Translations under genes and position numbers: made by a program
NCBI RefSeq assembly: GCF_002920575.1
Contig: NZ_PQSQ01000004.1
Span: 1 to 64,000, forward strand
Direction: 5' to 3'
Source of the DNA: Streptomyces sp. Ru73
GTDB lineage: Bacteria > Actinomycetota > Actinomycetes > Streptomycetales > Streptomycetaceae
Length of the DNA: 64,000 nucleotides
The notes under the pieces: model-generated
Database searches by the model: none
Told to the model about the DNA's origin: nothing
What the model saw: the letters and a program-made list of their open reading frames with translations, nothing else
In this document: positions 35,178-44,064 of the stretch, in pieces
Layout of the letters: each line of letters starts with the position of its first letter
Position numbering within the stretch: the first letter of the stretch is position 1

Positions 35178-35894
35178 GTGGACGCAGCACAGCAGAGCGC
35201 GGCCTGGGCCCGCATCGCCGCGACGGCCGGGCAGGGCGTGCCGGGGGCGTCCCTGACCGCCGCCGGCCTTGCGTGCGTCGGTGACCTCGACGCCGACAGC
35301 CTCGGCGTCGTCGTGATCACCGCTGGCCGGATCAGGACCATTGCGCTGGCCACCGACGAGCGGAGCGCCCGCCTGGAGGACGCGCAGCTGGTCAGTGGTG
35401 AGGGCCCGTGCACCGAGGCATATCTGGATGCCGCCCTGATCCAGGTGCCTGATCTGCACGAGAGCCCCGGTCGCTGGCCGGCCTTCGCCGAGACGGCCGG
35501 GGCGGTGGGGATCCGCTCGGTCACCGCCGTCCCCTTGAGCGTCGGGCAGGCACGGGTCGGGGCGATCGACCTCTACCACACCGTTCCCACCACCTTGGAT
35601 CCGGCCGCACTGGCCCGCCTGGAAGCCTATGCCCGCATCGTGGCCGCTCTGCTGCTGGACGCCTACCCCGACCTGGTCAGCGCCACTGCCACGCCTGCCG
35701 CTGCGCCTCCGGGCTTCCCGCCGGTCGTGCACCAGGCCGCCGGGGTCCTCTCCGCCCGGCAGCAGATGAGTGTCGAGACCGCGCTGGCCCGTCTGCGGGC
35801 CCACGCCTATCGCCACGAGGAGCCTCTGCTCGACGTCGCACACCGCGTCCTGGACGGCCGCCTGCTCCTCGAGCGCGACCACGATTCTCCCTGA
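35178..35894 (+). CDS. GAF and ANTAR domain protein 3
   Basis: A 238-residue protein with a GAF domain (residues 5-160: LGVVVITAGRIRTIALATDE, GEGPCTEAYLDAALIQV, RSVTAVPLSVGQARVGAIDLY) and a C-terminal ANTAR domain (VHQAAGVLSARQQMSVETALARLRAHAYRHEEPLLDVAHRVLDG). The GTG at 35178 is chosen because GAGGAG lies nine bases upstream; an earlier TTG at 35139 is possible. It is the only ANTAR gene of the group on the plus strand and converges with the fourth. Confidence 0.88.
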   Translation: MDAAQQSAAWARIAATAGQGVPGASLTAAGLACVGDLDADSLGVVVITAGRIRTIALATDERSARLEDAQLVSGEGPCTEAYLDAALIQVPDLHESPGRWPAFAETAGAVGIRSVTAVPLSVGQARVGAIDLYHTVPTTLDPAALARLEAYARIVAALLLDAYPDLVSATATPAAAPPGFPPVVHQAAGVLSARQQMSVETALARLRAHAYRHEEPLLDVAHRVLDGRLLLERDHDSP

Positions 35895-35948
35895 CCTGCC
35901 CTGTCCTGACCTGCCCCGTCGGTGCCGGGCGGCCGTACGGGGGAACCG

Positions 35949-36605
35949 CTACTGGCGGGTCGGCGTCTCGGTCGAGGGCAGCGCGATGGCGTCGGCCCGG
36001 ACATGGTCAATCTGCAGCTGACGATGTATCACACCCTCGGCCACGGTGTGCAGCTTGGTGCTGTGAGAGCGGGCGTAAGCACGCAAGCTGTGGAATGCCT
36101 GTTCCGGGGTGACGCCCCACCGGTCGGCCAGCATGCCCTTTGCCTGTTCGATGAGGACCCGGCTGTCGAGGGCGCATGTGAGCTGCGCGACCGTTCGCTG
36201 ACAGCGACGCAACTCCCGTTCCTGCCTCAGCAGTACGGCGACGAGATCGCTCAGGGGACGCAGCCGGGCAGCCGGTTGCGCGGGCGGTGTCCGCCCGGCG
36301 GCGGGCAGGACCCGCAGCACCGCGTCGGCGTTGCCGTCCACGTGCAGCGGGAAGTCGACGGCCCCAGCGGGGCGAGGCCCGCAGACGGAGTCCAGGAGCG
36401 GGCCCGCGCCGTCCGAAGCGGCCGCACCCCACAGAACTCCGCCGCCTTCTCCGAGGACGGCGATCGCCACGGAGGTCTTGAGCAGTCCGACGCAGCACTC
36501 ACAAGCCCGTTGCATCACTTCACGTGACACGAGGCCTTCATCGCCAAGGAGGACCTCCGTACGCCCTGTCCTGCTGTGCACATGCTGTCGCGTGTGATCA
36601 CCCAT
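35949..36605 (-). CDS. ANTAR domain protein 4
   Basis: A 218-residue protein. The N-terminal 110 residues look like a short GAF-type sensor (REVMQRACECCVGLLKTSVAIAVLGEGGGVLW) with a CECC cysteine cluster. Residues 140-200 are an ANTAR domain (TCALDSRVLIEQAKGMLADRWGVTPEQAFHSLRAYARSHSTKLHTVAEGVI). The ATG at 36605 is taken; the frame continues far upstream through the opposite-strand phosphotransferase, which is not coding. It converges with ANTAR gene 3. Confidence 0.85.
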   Translation of the reverse strand: MGDHTRQHVHSRTGRTEVLLGDEGLVSREVMQRACECCVGLLKTSVAIAVLGEGGGVLWGAAASDGAGPLLDSVCGPRPAGAVDFPLHVDGNADAVLRVLPAAGRTPPAQPAARLRPLSDLVAVLLRQERELRRCQRTVAQLTCALDSRVLIEQAKGMLADRWGVTPEQAFHSLRAYARSHSTKLHTVAEGVIHRQLQIDHVRADAIALPSTETPTRQ

Positions 36606-36785
36606 CCTGCCCCCGGCTGACTCGCCCCGACTCCAGCCCTCGGAACGGAATCCCCAGCCTACCCAGCGTCGCCGCGCGATGACAGTGTGGTGACGTGCGC
36701 TTCCTCGCCGGTGCCGGATTGTCCGGCCGTGCCGCACCTCCGGCAAAGTCCTTTGCGTCGGTCGCCGCCCGGATGGTGGGGTGAC

Positions 36786-37829
36786 ATGGTGACCCATCAC
36801 GATGAGGCGGCAGCCGTGAGACCGCTGACGCTGGCTTGGGTGCGACAGCACCTGACGGCCGGCGAACGCATCGTCAGAGCCGAGGCGCTGCACGGCGGCA
36901 TCACTGCCGAAGTGCTCAGGCTGACCATCGGCACGCGGAACGGAGGTACCCGTGGCACCCGTGACCTGGTGCTGCGGAGCTTCGTCGACCCGGGCTACGT
37001 GGTACACGCCGAGGACTGGCTGAACCGGGAGGCCGATGCACTGGCCCTGCTCACGGGGACCGGCGTGCCGGCTCCCGGACTGGTCGCGGTTGATCCGACC
37101 GCGGCGCACTGTGAGTACCCATCGCTCCTGATGACCTGTCTGGCGGGCCGGACGGTTCTCGACGACGCGGGAGTGCACACGCGCGTTCCCCAACTGGCCC
37201 GTCAACTCGTGGCGATCCACGCGGTGCGCCCCGTCGAGCCGCCCCGCGGGTACGTGGCGTTGACGACCGCCGACACCGTCGTCACTCCGGAGGGCGCCGA
37301 CGAGGCGGTATGGGCCGCAGCGATCGACGTGATCCGCAAGCCCGCGCCGCCCTACGAAGGGCGGTTCCTGCACCGGGACTTCCAGCCCGGCAATGTGCTG
37401 TTCGACGAGACGCTCCCACAGTCGGCCGGTGCCCGGATCACCGGCGTCGTCGACTGGGCAGCGGCCTCCTGGGGCCCGGCGGACCTCGATGTGGCGCACT
37501 GCTCCACCGTTCTCGCGCTGCTGCACGGCCCGGCGTGGGGCCTGCGGTTCACCGAGGCGTACGAGGAGGCGGGCGGGGTGCTGGCCGCGACCGCGAGCGA
37601 GCGGCTGTACTGGCAGGTGCGGGACGCCCTGGCGTGCTCGGAAGAAGTGCAGCAGGTGGTGCGGCCATGGCAGGAGGCAGGCAGGACAGAGCTGACGACG
37701 CCCGTCGTGGAGGAACGGCTGGACGCCTATGTCACCGCCTTGATGGCCGCAGCCGAATCGTGTCGGCACCCAGCCGCGTTCACCGATGAGCGGCCAGCAC
37801 TGCCGCGAGACCCTCTTGCAGGTCCTTGA
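36786..37829 (+). CDS. Aminoglycoside phosphotransferase-like kinase
   Basis: A 347-residue APH/ChoK-fold protein. The catalytic loop is HRDFQPGNVLF (H-x-D with N six residues on), the metal-binding Asp is in GVVDWAAASWG, and the N-lobe has a Gly-containing loop at HGGITAEVLRL and LVLRSF for ATP binding. It may phosphorylate an antibiotic, a sugar or a small alcohol; the family is too broad to say. The ATG at 36786 follows GGTGGGGTGAC. Its last 50 bases overlap the convergent epoxide hydrolase gene. Confidence 0.85.
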   Translation: MVTHHDEAAAVRPLTLAWVRQHLTAGERIVRAEALHGGITAEVLRLTIGTRNGGTRGTRDLVLRSFVDPGYVVHAEDWLNREADALALLTGTGVPAPGLVAVDPTAAHCEYPSLLMTCLAGRTVLDDAGVHTRVPQLARQLVAIHAVRPVEPPRGYVALTTADTVVTPEGADEAVWAAAIDVIRKPAPPYEGRFLHRDFQPGNVLFDETLPQSAGARITGVVDWAAASWGPADLDVAHCSTVLALLHGPAWGLRFTEAYEEAGGVLAATASERLYWQVRDALACSEEVQQVVRPWQEAGRTELTTPVVEERLDAYVTALMAAAESCRHPAAFTDERPALPRDPLAGP

Positions 37830-38949
37830 GGAAATACTGGGGAACCTCCAGCGACGGGAAATGCCCGCCGTTTTCGGGTGACCTCCATCGGACGATCTGC
37901 CGGTACCGCTCCTGTGCCCAGGGGCGCGGACACTTCTCGACGTCGCGCGGGTACATGGTGATTGCCGACGGGACGTCGACCCGAAGTTCGGGGTCGAGCG
38001 AGTTGTGGCTTTCGTAGTAAATCCGGGCCGCCGATGCACCGGACCGCGTCAGCCAGTACAGGGTGACGTTGTCCAGAACCCTGTCCAGGGAAATCGTCTC
38101 GAACGGGCTGTCCTCGGTGTCCGACCACTCGGCGAACTTGTCGAGAATCCAGGCAAGAAGCCCGACCGGTGAGTCGACGAGCGAGTAGCCGATGGTCTGC
38201 GGCCGGGTCGCCTGCTGCTTCGCGTACGCCGCGCGGTGGCGCCAGAAGTCGCGGGTTTCCTCGGTCCACTTGCGTTCGGCCGCCGTCAGACCGTCCGTCG
38301 TCAATCCCGGCGGCGCCTCGGCGAACGTGGTGTGGATGCCGAGGACGTGCGCCGGGAACCTGCCGCCGAGAACCGTGGTGATATTGCCTCCCCAGTCGCC
38401 GCCGTGGGCGGTGAACTTGCCGTAGCCGAGCCTTCCCATCAGTTCCACCCAGGCGGCGGCGGTCTTTTCGGTTCCCCAGCCGGTGGTGGCCGGCTTGTCG
38501 CTGTAACCGAAGCCCGGTAGCGACGGGACCACGACGTGGAATGCCGGCGCGTCGGCGTCCTTCGGATCTGCCAGCTCGTCCACTGCATCGATGAACCGGA
38601 CAACGCTGTCCGGCCAGCCGTGCGTCAAGAGCAGCGGAGTGGCATCCGCGCGCGCGGACCGGCGGTGCAGGAAGTGAATTCCCAGATCGTCGATGGTCGT
38701 ACGGAACTGGCCGATCTGGTTGAGGCGTGCTTCGAACGACCGCCAGTCGTACTCGGTACGCCAGTAATGCACGACATCGACGAGGTCGGCCAGCGGAACG
38801 CCCTGGTCCCATCGGCGACGGCCGGGCGCGGCATGCACCGTCTCTGCCTCCGGTAGCCGCGCCGCGGCCAGTCGCGTGCGCAGCTCGTCGAGGTCGGCGT
38901 CGGTCGCGTGGGCTTCAAAGGCTTGTACGTCACTGGTGGGGCGGAGCAT
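37780..38949 (-). CDS. Epoxide hydrolase with N-terminal EHN domain
   Basis: A 389-residue microsomal-type epoxide hydrolase. Residues 10-95 form the EHN domain (DLDELRTRLAAARLPEA, WRSFEARLNQIGQF), the oxyanion block is THGWPDS, the nucleophile is D185 in HGGDWGG, and the catalytic His is in GGHFPSLEVP near the C-terminus. It opens epoxides to diols. It is divergent from a CGNR regulator with spaced AACC/GGTT dyads between, just like the hydrolase/CGNR pair at 29-30 kb. Confidence 0.9.
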   Translation of the reverse strand: MLRPTSDVQAFEAHATDADLDELRTRLAAARLPEAETVHAAPGRRRWDQGVPLADLVDVVHYWRTEYDWRSFEARLNQIGQFRTTIDDLGIHFLHRRSARADATPLLLTHGWPDSVVRFIDAVDELADPKDADAPAFHVVVPSLPGFGYSDKPATTGWGTEKTAAAWVELMGRLGYGKFTAHGGDWGGNITTVLGGRFPAHVLGIHTTFAEAPPGLTTDGLTAAERKWTEETRDFWRHRAAYAKQQATRPQTIGYSLVDSPVGLLAWILDKFAEWSDTEDSPFETISLDRVLDNVTLYWLTRSGASAARIYYESHNSLDPELRVDVPSAITMYPRDVEKCPRPWAQERYRQIVRWRSPENGGHFPSLEVPQYFLKDLQEGLAAVLAAHR

Positions 38950-38969
38950 GAGACCTCCTGGCCATCGTG

Positions 38970-39051
38970 GAACCGGCTGCGAACCATCGCGAACCGGCTA
39001 TGACGGTTCTACCGCGCCTTCGTGCCCGAGGGCAACCAGCTAAGGTGGTTC
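38970..39051. promoter_or_regulatory. AACC-N9-GGTT operators of CGNR copy 2
   Basis: GAACC-N9-GGTTC (38991-39009) and CAACC-N9-GGTTC (39033-39051) are 42 bases apart centre to centre. Two more GAACC half-sites at 38970 and 38981 lie in front, with 10-11-base steps. The second dyad covers the regulator's ribosome-binding site and ends one base before its ATG, so autorepression is likely. Confidence 0.7.
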
Positions 39052-39052
39052 C

Positions 39053-39628
39053 ATGCGTACTGGGTTCCCCGACTTCCGCCTCGGCAACGTGCTCGCGACC
39101 AGCTTCACGGGGACTCTGTCGGAGCGGCACGGCAACGCCGTGGAGCGCATCCCCGTGCCGCAACGACTCGTCGACTGGCTGGCGGTGAACGGCCTCGCCG
39201 TGGACTCCTGCACTACCGCCCAGCTCGACCTCGCTCGCGAACTGAGGGAGTCGATCCACGCCGCCGCGACAGCGGCCGCGCTCCAGGACGCTCTCCCCGC
39301 TGATGCCGTCCGAGTCATCAATGACTGCAGCGTTCAGGGGCGGGCCGCGGCGGTCCTCACGCCCGAGGGCAAGCGCCGATGGCGGCTCGGGTCGGCTTCC
39401 TCCGTGGAAGATGCCCTCAGCGTGATCGCCGCCGACGCGATCAGCATCATCGCAGGCGAACGAGACGGAAAACTGGCCCTGTGCGCCTCACCGACCTGCC
39501 GGGCGGCCTTCTTCGACACCAGCCGCAGCCGCACCCGCAAGTGGTGCGACATGAACACGTGCGGGAATCGTCAGAAGAAGGCGCGCTTCCACGCCAACCA
39601 GCGCACAAGCGCCAGATCAGCGGAGTAG
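39053..39628 (+). CDS. CGNR zinc-finger regulator, copy 2
   Basis: A 191-residue protein with an ABATE domain (residues 8-130: DFRLGNVLATSFTGTLSERHG, LRESIHAAATAAALQD, EDALSVIAADAISII) and a CGNR zinc finger (CASPTC, then RKWCDMNTCGNRQKKARFHANQR). Four Cys bind zinc, and the basic tail should contact DNA. It is longer and closer to the standard length than the copy at 30137. It is divergent from the epoxide hydrolase. Confidence 0.9.
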   Translation: MRTGFPDFRLGNVLATSFTGTLSERHGNAVERIPVPQRLVDWLAVNGLAVDSCTTAQLDLARELRESIHAAATAAALQDALPADAVRVINDCSVQGRAAAVLTPEGKRRWRLGSASSVEDALSVIAADAISIIAGERDGKLALCASPTCRAAFFDTSRSRTRKWCDMNTCGNRQKKARFHANQRTSARSAE

Positions 39629-39711
39629 CCGTAGTAGCCGTTACGGGGCCCGGGCAAGTCCGGCGAGGACGCGGTACGCGGTGACGGGCCAGCGGCCCGC
39701 CGCTTGTGCCG

Positions 39712-40300
39712 TCACGCTCGGATGGAGCTGTCGGTGCCTCCCGCGTCGGCGGGCAGCCGACGGGCGATGACCACGGCGGCGGCCAGGGCGAGGGCGGCGA
39801 GCACCCAGAAGGGCCCCTGCCGGCCGGCCAGCTGCCCGGCGGCGGTGCCCAGCGGGACGCCGACGATGTGGGCGAGCGTCGTGCCGCCGACCATGACGCC
39901 CATGGCGCGAGTACTGGCGGCCGGGCCGGCCGCGGCGGTGGCGACCACGGCGCCCACCGTCCAGAACGTGCCGTTGCCCAGCGCCGCGGCGAACCGCCCG
40001 ACGAGCGCGAGCCCCAGGCCGGTACTCAGCGCGCCGACGTGGTGACCTGCGGCGAAGACCAGCAGTGCGGCGATCATGGCCGTGCGGCGCGGCAGGCGCA
40101 GGGTCGCCATGGACATCGCGGGCGCGCCGACCATCATGCCGACGGCGAAGACGGTGATCAGCATCCCGGCGCTGGACACGCTGACGTGGAGGGCGCCGGA
40201 GATCTGCGGCAGCAGGCCGGCGACGATCAGCTCGCTGGTGCCCATGATGAACGCCACGGCCCCCAACAGCCAGACCACCGGCGGCAGCTCGACCTTGCCG
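39712..40300 (-). pseudogene. Truncated MFS efflux transporter
   Basis: The frame encodes only the first six membrane segments of a chloramphenicol-resistance/arabinose-efflux-type MFS protein (MGTSELIVAGLLPQI, MLITVFAVGMMVGAP, RLPRRTAMIAALLVFA), then stops after segment 6. A full carrier would need about twice the length. The 5' end runs without a start codon into the decayed regulator gene upstream. A deletion has apparently joined two gene fragments. A functional six-segment half-carrier cannot be excluded but is unlikely. Confidence 0.7.
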
Positions 40301-40344
40301 GCGGTCTCCGCGGCGCTGCCGTCGCGTCCGCGCGAAGCGGTGGC

Positions 40345-40920
40345 CGGAGCATCTGGCCGGGCGGCGGAACCGCTTGCTGCCCGCGGTGAAGACGTGCACG
40401 TCGTGCGCGCCCCACCTCGTGCGGAAGGCGGCACTGCGCGTGGACAGCTCACCGATCAGGTTCGACAGCTCACGGTCGTAGGGGTTCTTGGCGGCCTCGA
40501 CCCGCAACACCCACGCCTTCGCGGGCCACGCGTTCCCAGTCGGGACAGAGCCGGGTGGCCCGCGGGTCGAGGAAGACGAACCGGCAGGTGTTGACCGGCT
40601 CCTGCTCGAACACCTCGCAGTGCAGGGTGCGGGCGAGCGGGTTGGCGGCCAGGATGTCCATGTGGTTGTTGCGCACGTACGCCGGCTGGTCGTGCAGGCC
40701 CTCGACGATGCGCAGCACGCTGGGCCGCACGGTGGCCTGCTGCGGGCGGCGCCGGGCACGGCCCTGTCCTGCGCCCGCCGCGCGGGCCGCGGCGCAGCCC
40801 GGGCACCCGGCGCAGCCCGGGCACCCGGCGCTGCCCGTGCACCGGCAATCCCGCCTGCTCAGGGGTGACTCTGGCGCGGCGGGACTTGAGGAATGCGCTC
40901 ACTTCGGCCCGTTTGTCCAT
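40345..40920 (-). pseudogene. Decayed XRE/MmyB-type regulator
   Basis: Pieces of an XRE regulator with MmyB-like ligand domain lie in three frames. The N-terminus (MDKRAEVSAFLKSRRARVTPEQAGLP) starts at 40920; the middle (VLRIVEGLHDQPAYVRNNHMDILAANPLART, FLDPRATRLCPDWERV) and the end (NPYDRELSNLIGELSTRSAAFRTRWGAHDVH) follow in other frames. Most of the helix-turn-helix is gone, and a VPGLRR repeat lies at the break. About 290 bases are missing compared with intact relatives. Confidence 0.75.
40797..40840. repeat. 15-bp tandem repeat at regulator break
   Basis: GCCCGGGCACCCGGC-type units of 15 bases are repeated next to each other, giving VPGLR-VPGLR on the minus strand. They mark the point where the regulator's DNA-binding part was lost. 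Confidence 0.6.
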
Positions 40921-41163
40921 GCGGCCGGCCAAGGGAGACAGTGCGGCTCCTGGGGGTCCCTCTCAGTACCCCTCACCACAGGGCAACCGGACGTGGCCTC
41001 CAGTGCCAAAGATGCTCTTTCTGACAATTGCATACAGGAATTTCCGTACATGTTTCCATCGCAGCGTTCGTGCCGACGGCTCACGGCAACAATTGGTACG
41101 CGCTGCACACACCGCACCCACCACATCCCGCCGCCCCGCTGCACTCACCAAGGAGACATCGTC

Positions 41164-41766
41164 ATGACCACCGGCGCTGAGTCCGCCGCACCTCACTCCT
41201 GCTTCGGCCTGGACGGATGGCGGTGGCTGAACCCGCCTGCCCAGTGGGTCCCGGCCGAGGACCGAGTGGAGATCACGACCGACGCGGACACCGATTTCTG
41301 GGTCACCACCCACTACGGCTTCGTGCGCGACACCGGGCACGCCCTGCTGCGCCCGGTCCCGGCCGGCTTCCGGCTGCGGGTGACCTTCGAGGGGGACTAC
41401 CGCGAACAGTACGACCAGGCAGGGCTGTTCCTCCGGCTGGACGCCAAGAACTGGGTCAAGACCGGTATCGAGTACGTGGACGGCCACCAGCAACTGAGTG
41501 CCGTCGTCACCCGCGAGGTCTCGGACTGGAACGTCGTCCCACTGGACAGGATCACCGATACCCCCGCCCCCGTCACCATCGAAATGCGCCGCGAGGGCGA
41601 TCACGTGACCGTCCATTACGGCACCGGCGGCGAGGAGCCCGGCACACTGCTCCGCCTCGCCTACTTCCCGCCCGGGCTTCCGGCCGAAGCAGGCATCATG
41701 TGCGCGTCCCCCGACGGGAAGGGGTTCACCACCCGGTTCACCGGCCTGCGCTTCGAGACACCGTGA
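41164..41766 (+). CDS. DUF1349 domain protein
   Basis: A 200-residue protein of the DUF1349 group, a concanavalin-like beta sandwich. Typical blocks are WLNPPAQW, DTDFWVTTHYGFVRDTGHALL, YDQAGLFLRLDAKNWVKTGIEY and LRLAYFPPG. There is no signal peptide, so it is cytoplasmic. The ATG at 41164 has AAGGAGA eight bases upstream; the frame reaches further back without support. The upstream 230 bases hold an AT-richer stretch (41010-41060) that may contain its promoter. Function is unknown; carbohydrate binding has been suggested for the fold. Confidence 0.85.
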   Translation: MTTGAESAAPHSCFGLDGWRWLNPPAQWVPAEDRVEITTDADTDFWVTTHYGFVRDTGHALLRPVPAGFRLRVTFEGDYREQYDQAGLFLRLDAKNWVKTGIEYVDGHQQLSAVVTREVSDWNVVPLDRITDTPAPVTIEMRREGDHVTVHYGTGGEEPGTLLRLAYFPPGLPAEAGIMCASPDGKGFTTRFTGLRFETP

Positions 41767-41893
41767 GCCGGCATCGCTGAACACCCGTTCCGGACGCTCC
41801 GGCGAGGCGGCCGCCACAGGCAGGCACCCTCGCCGGAGCGAGCACCGCCGAGGGCACCTGATGACGCGGCGACCCTGCGAGGGTCCGGGTTCG

Positions 41894-42862
41894 CTACTCC
41901 GTGTCGCCCATGTCGAGGACGATTTTTCCCACTGCCGCGCCCGTGCGGAGGCGTTCCACCGCTTCGCCGAGTGCGTTCATTCCGTAGCGCTCGTACGGCA
42001 GCGACAGTGCGCCCGAGGAGAGGTCGGGCAGCAGGCGCAGGACCTCGGGGGCGACTTCCGGGCCGCGGGAGATCATGTTGACCGGGAGCAGAGAGACGTC
42101 GGCGAGGAAGAAGTCCGCGAGGTCGAGGGTGAGTTCGCGGCCGGCGGTGTAGCCGAGGAGCGCGGCCCGGCCGCGCGGGCGCACGAGGGTGAGGGCGTTG
42201 CGCAGGATCTGGCCGCCGACGGTGTCGATCAGTACGTCGACCTTGCCGCCGAGCGTCTCCTCGGAGAGGTCGGAGGCGAGCAGGGCCTTGGCGACGCCGG
42301 GTACGTGCGGCAGCTTCGCGGGACGGCCGACCGCACCGATCACCTCGGCCCCGGCACGCGCCGCGAGCTGTACGGCCACGGCGCCCACCGCGCCGGACGC
42401 ACCGGTGACCAGCACGCGCTCTCCCGGCCGCACCTGGGCGATGGCGTGGACGGTCGCCCAGGCGGTGCCGACGGGGGAGAAGTAGATGCAGGCGAGGGCG
42501 GGGTCGGTGCCCTCGGGCATGGGCTCCACGGCGGCATCCGGTACGAGCGAGTGCTCGGCCCAGGCGCCGTCGTGGCTGAGGCCGAGCCCTTCGCCGCGCA
42601 GCCGTACCAGGGCGCCCTCGGGGTGGGTGTCCGAGGAGACGACGAAACCGCTGCCCTGGGTGCCGGGGATGAACGGCAGCTCGGGCAGGATGCCGAACTG
42701 TCCGTCGAGGATGTTCAGGTCCAGATGGGCGACGGTGGCCGCCGCCACCCGGACGAGGGTGTGCCCGGGGCGTGGTGCGGGCACGGCCCGCTCCCCGAGC
42801 CGCGGCAGCGTGCCGAACTCCTCCAGGACCAGGGTGCGCGAGGTGGTTGCGGAAGTGCTCAC
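41894..42862 (-). CDS. Quinone-oxidoreductase-like MDR protein
   Basis: A 322-residue medium-chain reductase without zinc ligands. Nucleotide-binding block VLVTGASGAVGAVAVQLAARAG, substrate-side blocks LVRVAAATVAHLDLNILDG and IPGTQGSGFVV, and a C-terminal GKIVLDMG. The start is the GTG at 42862 with GGAG eleven bases upstream. It reduces quinones or enones with NADPH. A second member of the family lies 142 bases upstream on the same strand, possibly transcribed together under the HxlR regulator. Confidence 0.85.
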   Translation of the reverse strand: MSTSATTSRTLVLEEFGTLPRLGERAVPAPRPGHTLVRVAAATVAHLDLNILDGQFGILPELPFIPGTQGSGFVVSSDTHPEGALVRLRGEGLGLSHDGAWAEHSLVPDAAVEPMPEGTDPALACIYFSPVGTAWATVHAIAQVRPGERVLVTGASGAVGAVAVQLAARAGAEVIGAVGRPAKLPHVPGVAKALLASDLSEETLGGKVDVLIDTVGGQILRNALTLVRPRGRAALLGYTAGRELTLDLADFFLADVSLLPVNMISRGPEVAPEVLRLLPDLSSGALSLPYERYGMNALGEAVERLRTGAAVGKIVLDMGDTE

Positions 42863-43004
42863 GTGCTGTGTTTCTCCGTTCTGCCCGTTGACTGTCGTGC
42901 CATGCCCTGGGGCCCGTCTCCGCACGGACCTTGCCACAGCGGGAACGAGGCGAGTGGGACCGCTGCTTCACAGGCGGTGGCGGTCTTGCCGTACGTGGTG
43001 GTCG

Positions 43005-43907
43005 TCAGGGTGCGATGACGAGCCGCCCGCGCAGGCCGCCCCCGGCCAGACGTGCGTGGGCCGCGGCGGCCTCCGCGAGCGGGAAGATCTCGGCGACGCG
43101 GGGCAGCAGCGTGCCGCGCTCGGCGAGCCGGGACAGCTCGGCGAGCTGGGCGCCGTCGGCGCGTACGTCCAGGGCCTCGATGCGGATGCCGCGCTCGGGG
43201 GCCGGCTCCTGCCCGGGCCACAGGCCGATGTACGTGCCGCCGGCGCTGACCGGGGCGAGGGCCGCGTCACCCAGCACCGCGGCATCGATGACGCCGTCGA
43301 ACGCGGCCGGCGGAAGTGGTTCGTCGCGGGACAGGAAGCGGTCGGCGCCCCGGGCACGCAGGAACTCCTCGTCCCGTGCGGAGCCGAGGGCCGTGACCTC
43401 CAGGCCGCGATGGTGCCCCAGCTCCACCGTGTGCGCGCCGACGCCGCCCGCCGCGCCCGTGACCAGCAGACTCTGCCCGGGGCGAAGCGCTGCCATGTCC
43501 AGTGCCTGCGCCGCGGAGAGCGCGTTGAGGGGGAGGGCCGAGGCGTGGGCGTCGGCCAAGGTCACCGGGGCCGGTGCGATCGCGTCCGCGTCGAGGACGG
43601 CGTACTCGGCGTGGGTGCCCAGCGGTGTGCGGTGACCGGTGGCCAGGCCGATGACGCGGTCACCGGGGGACCAGGTGACACCGGTACCGACGCTCTCGAC
43701 GGTGCCGGCGACGTCCCAGCCCAGGCCGATCCGCTCGCCGGCGCCGCCGAAGACACCTGCCCGCATGGCCGCGTCCACCGGATTCAGCGCTGCCGCCGCC
43801 ACCGTGATCCGCACCTGCCCCGGGCCGGGACCGGGCACCGGAACCTCCGTGATCTCGACTGCCTCGGGCCCGCCGAATCGGGACACGGTCGCGGCACGCA
43901 TGAGCAT
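43005..43907 (-). CDS. NADP-dependent quinone oxidoreductase
   Basis: A 300-residue MDR protein of the QOR type. N-terminal MRAATVSRFGGPEAVEI, the VAAAALNPVDAAMRAG block, and nucleotide fold LLVTGAAGGVGAHTVELG; no zinc ligands. The ATG at 43907 is chosen because AGGAGGATCAGC precedes it; an ATG two codons on is weaker. Divergent from a HxlR-family gene 157 bases away, a common arrangement for redox-responsive or quinone-responsive reductases. Confidence 0.88.
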   Translation of the reverse strand: MLMRAATVSRFGGPEAVEITEVPVPGPGPGQVRITVAAAALNPVDAAMRAGVFGGAGERIGLGWDVAGTVESVGTGVTWSPGDRVIGLATGHRTPLGTHAEYAVLDADAIAPAPVTLADAHASALPLNALSAAQALDMAALRPGQSLLVTGAAGGVGAHTVELGHHRGLEVTALGSARDEEFLRARGADRFLSRDEPLPPAAFDGVIDAAVLGDAALAPVSAGGTYIGLWPGQEPAPERGIRIEALDVRADGAQLAELSRLAERGTLLPRVAEIFPLAEAAAAHARLAGGGLRGRLVIAP

Positions 43908-44029
43908 GCTGATCCTCCTGGGGGGGTGGGTGCACGGACGAGGCGCTGCCATTTCTTACCTTTGGTGCGCAACCTCATCGCGGGGATGCAACACCATCCT
44001 GCGTCAGCAGGAGAGCCTGTACAAAAGGC

Positions 44030-44039
44030 ACACGCGTGT
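44030..44039. promoter_or_regulatory. ACACGCGTGT palindrome before HxlR gene
   Basis: A perfect ten-base palindrome 25 bases before the HxlR start codon, in the divergent gap. It is a weak candidate operator because it is short. Confidence 0.35.
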
Positions 44040-44064
44040 AAGTAAGGCGGAGGGCAGACGCACG

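Noticed and set aside
34808..35524. A 238-codon minus-strand frame over the 21-bp repeats
   Set aside because: It overlaps the start of ANTAR gene 3 and contains low-complexity Arg-rich sequence produced by the repeat.
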